Source of the DNA: Verrucomicrobiota bacterium | GTDB lineage: Bacteria > Verrucomicrobiota > Verrucomicrobiia > Chthoniobacterales > UBA10450 | Assembly: GCA_003218615.1 (NCBI GenBank) | Contig: QHOD01000131.1 | Coordinates: 1 to 5,941, forward strand | DNA length: 5,941 bases | Direction of reading: 5' to 3' | In this document: positions 5,529 to 5,941 of the stretch, in pieces | Numbering within the stretch: position 1 is the first letter of the stretch | Layout of the letters: every line of letters begins with the position of its first letter | The notes under the pieces: model-generated | Told to the model about the DNA's origin: nothing | Databases searched by the model: none | Seen by the model: the letters and a program-made list of their open reading frames with translations, nothing else | Position numbers and translations under genes: made by a program

Positions 5529-5941
5529 TCAAGTCGCGGAAGCCTTTGGTTTGTAAACGTAAAACGTAACGATGCCGAGGAGGATTGTCTGCGCGATGCC
5601 GGCGAAGAACCACTTACAGGCGATCGAGCAGGGCATGGGAATGACGACATACATAATGATGGCCCAGACTCCCGAAAAGAGGCCCATGAGCAAACCGTAT
5701 CCAATGGCGCAACCAAGACGCGCGGTCTCGGCCCAGCGGGTCCAAAGGAGGACGAAGGTAATCGCAAACAAGAGTTGAGCGCCCAGCATCCAACCCATGT
5801 ACGATTTCATGTCGGTGTCAGTCCGCCAGAGTGATTGGGTGGCGTGATAATCGGGCATCATCCAGATCCCGTGAATAAGAAAGTCGGTTACCCAAAGGAC
5901 GACGAAGGCGACGACGATTGCGAGAATGAGACGTTTGATGT
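5529..5941 (-). CDS. four-helix membrane protein of unknown function (start beyond right edge)
   Basis: The minus-strand frame is open from the right edge to a TGA at 5529-5531, giving at least 137 residues. Although an ATG pair lies at 5861-5856, the frame upstream of it encodes a clear first membrane helix (IKRLILAIVVAFVVLW, then VTDFLIHGIWMMPDY), so the true start lies just beyond 5941. The other helices are at MGWMLGAQLLFAITFVLLW, around IGYGLLMGLFSGVWAIIMY, and FFAGIAQTILLGIVTFYVY, followed by a short KPKASAT tail. The TDFLIHG...MPDY...LWR pattern occurs in small uncharacterised integral membrane proteins of soil bacteria, as I recall, but I cannot name a family. Two cysteines (MPCSIACKW) sit at the membrane edge before the last helix. 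It lies upstream of apt on the same strand, but a separate apt promoter is likely, so a shared operon is uncertain. Confidence 0.75.
   Translation of the reverse strand, partial: IKRLILAIVVAFVVLWVTDFLIHGIWMMPDYHATQSLWRTDTDMKSYMGWMLGAQLLFAITFVLLWTRWAETARLGCAIGYGLLMGLFSGVWAIIMYVVIPMPCSIACKWFFAGIAQTILLGIVTFYVYKPKASAT

Noticed and set aside
5045..5569. Plus-strand frames opposite and upstream of apt (5045-5347, 5344-5556, 5378-5569)
   Set aside because: Antisense shadows of apt and its promoter region without recognisable protein features.

Overview
The window is ordinary bacterial chromosome, densely packed and of moderately high G+C. It holds eight protein genes; the two at the edges are cut by the window. 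The organism is probably a member of the Verrucomicrobiota, of the soil Chthoniobacterales/Udaeobacter type. That is an inference from the Pro/Thr/Ser-rich linker in the secreted NlpC/P60 protein, the weak or absent Shine-Dalgarno sites, and the style of the M20 dipeptidase and QueF proteins. It is not proven by any marker gene here. No rRNA, tRNA, CRISPR array, transposase or phage gene was seen.

Layout. Positions 1-684 (minus) hold the N-terminal half of an APC-family amino-acid permease. Diverging from it on the plus strand are an M20 zinc dipeptidase (786-2120) and, one base after its stop, a secreted NlpC/P60 peptidase-like protein with a long Pro/Thr/Ser/Lys linker (2122-3114). This pair converges, with a 3-base gap, on a minus-strand operon read from right to left: queF (3989-4426), queC (3306-3992) and a 63-residue single-pass membrane protein (3118-3309). 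These three are joined by two 4-base ATGA overlaps. Diverging from queF on the plus strand is a small DUF6572-like protein (4542-4868) whose conserved reading frame begins before any ordinary start codon. It converges on apt (adenine phosphoribosyltransferase, 4933-5460, minus), and an inverted and direct repeat fills the gap between them. Upstream of apt on the same strand is a four-helix membrane protein of unknown function that runs off the right edge (5529-5941).

How the genes relate. queC and queF give two steps of the queuosine branch, GTP-derived CDG to preQ0 to preQ1. queD and queE are not in the window. apt is purine salvage. The permease, dipeptidase and NlpC/P60 protein could together deal with peptides or peptidoglycan fragments, but that link is only contextual. 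No new defence or mobile system is evident. The points most worth a second look are the apparent AUC start of the DUF6572-like gene, the His-to-Asn change at a catalytic position of QueF, the small membrane protein coupled to queC, the NlpC/P60 domain lacking the usual third catalytic residue, and the palindromic repeat at 4862-4929.
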